Of a stretch of DNA of 32,329 bases, positions 32,157 through 32,329 are shown piece after piece. The DNA is taken from positions 1 through 32,329 of the forward strand of contig NZ_AEJC01000376.1 in NCBI RefSeq assembly GCF_000317595.1, written 5' to 3'. The position numbers were made by a program, and so were the translations under genes. The stretch is from Streptomyces ipomoeae 91-03 (lineage in GTDB: Bacteria > Actinomycetota > Actinomycetes > Streptomycetales > Streptomycetaceae). Position 1 is the stretch's first letter. Every line of letters begins with the position of its first letter. The notes below the pieces were generated by a model. The model ran no database searches. It was not told where the DNA came from and was given only the letters and a program-made list of their open reading frames with translations.

Positions 32157-32329
32157 GGCTTCGTCCTGCACGGTGGCGAGCCCCTGCTCGCCGGGCGGGA
32201 AAAGCTGCGCCGCTTCTCCCGCGAACTGCGCTCCCCGCTGCATGGCGTGGCCGAGCTCGATTTGCGGATGCAGACCAACGGGCTGCGGCTGGACGAGGAG
32301 TTCTGCGCGATGCTCGCGGAGGAGTCCAT
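32157..32329 (+). pseudogene. 5'-truncated radical SAM/SPASM maturase (FxsB-like) fragment
   Basis: Frame 32157 onward reads GFVLHGGEPLLAG, then LRRFSRELRS, then LDLRMQTNGLRLDEEFCAML, the conserved second part of the FxsB-type radical SAM domain. The LHGGEPL and QTNG..L.EEF blocks are diagnostic. The CxxxCxxC cluster motif and about 60-70 residues that should precede it are missing, since the preceding SDR ends only about 40 bases upstream and no start codon or motif is seen. The fragment continues beyond the window, so intactness downstream is unknown. It looks like a gene cut at the cluster boundary. Confidence 0.65.

Overview
The window is high-GC actinobacterial DNA, almost certainly Streptomyces. 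The evidence is GC-rich third positions, GTG starts, long antisense shadow ORFs, a LacI-controlled sugar operon, AfsR-like P-loop regulator architecture and a truncated FxsB-type radical SAM gene. Nothing on the left or right edge is mobile. I see no transposase, tRNA, rRNA or CRISPR.

Layout. (1) 1-5955, minus strand: an alpha-xyloside uptake and hydrolysis operon (lipoprotein binding protein, two permeases, GH31 alpha-xylosidase, LacI regulator cut by the window edge). Its genes overlap or nearly abut, and a promoter and palindromic operator lie just upstream. (2) 6372-17496, minus strand: an eleven-gene, mostly translationally coupled operon. It opens with a flavin N-hydroxylase of the lysine/ornithine type, a stand-alone cupin, a methionyl-tRNA-synthetase-like protein and an FAD amine oxidase. 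This is the set known to make hydrazines from an N-hydroxylated diamino acid and a second amino acid. It continues with an ATP-grasp ligase, a small orphan protein, a BBE-type flavin oxidase, a two-component flavin monooxygenase with its reductase, a DDAH-like guanidine hydrolase and a second ATP-grasp ligase, and ends at a strong hairpin. (3) 17670-25009, minus strand: a P-loop regulator, an isocitrate lyase/PEP-mutase family protein, an MFS carrier, a CopC-CopD fusion with a coding minisatellite, and a second DDAH-like protein that lacks the catalytic histidine. (4) 25554-32116, plus strand: a class II DAHP synthase, a DHHA-dehydrogenase-type SDR, a PhzD-type isochorismatase and a PhzE-type ADIC synthase. 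Together these should turn shikimate intermediates into 3-hydroxyanthranilate. A degenerate HAD protein and another SDR follow. (5) 32117-32329: a radical SAM maturase fragment lacking its cysteine-motif N-terminus.

Working hypothesis: 6372 to about 32116 is one biosynthetic locus. It would make a hydrazine-bearing amino acid and 3-hydroxyanthranilate, join building blocks with carrier-free ATP-grasp ligases and tailor them with flavin oxidases. I recognise each module, but I do not recall a characterised cluster with this combination. The final product cannot be read from sequence alone, and the two halves might be independent neighbours.
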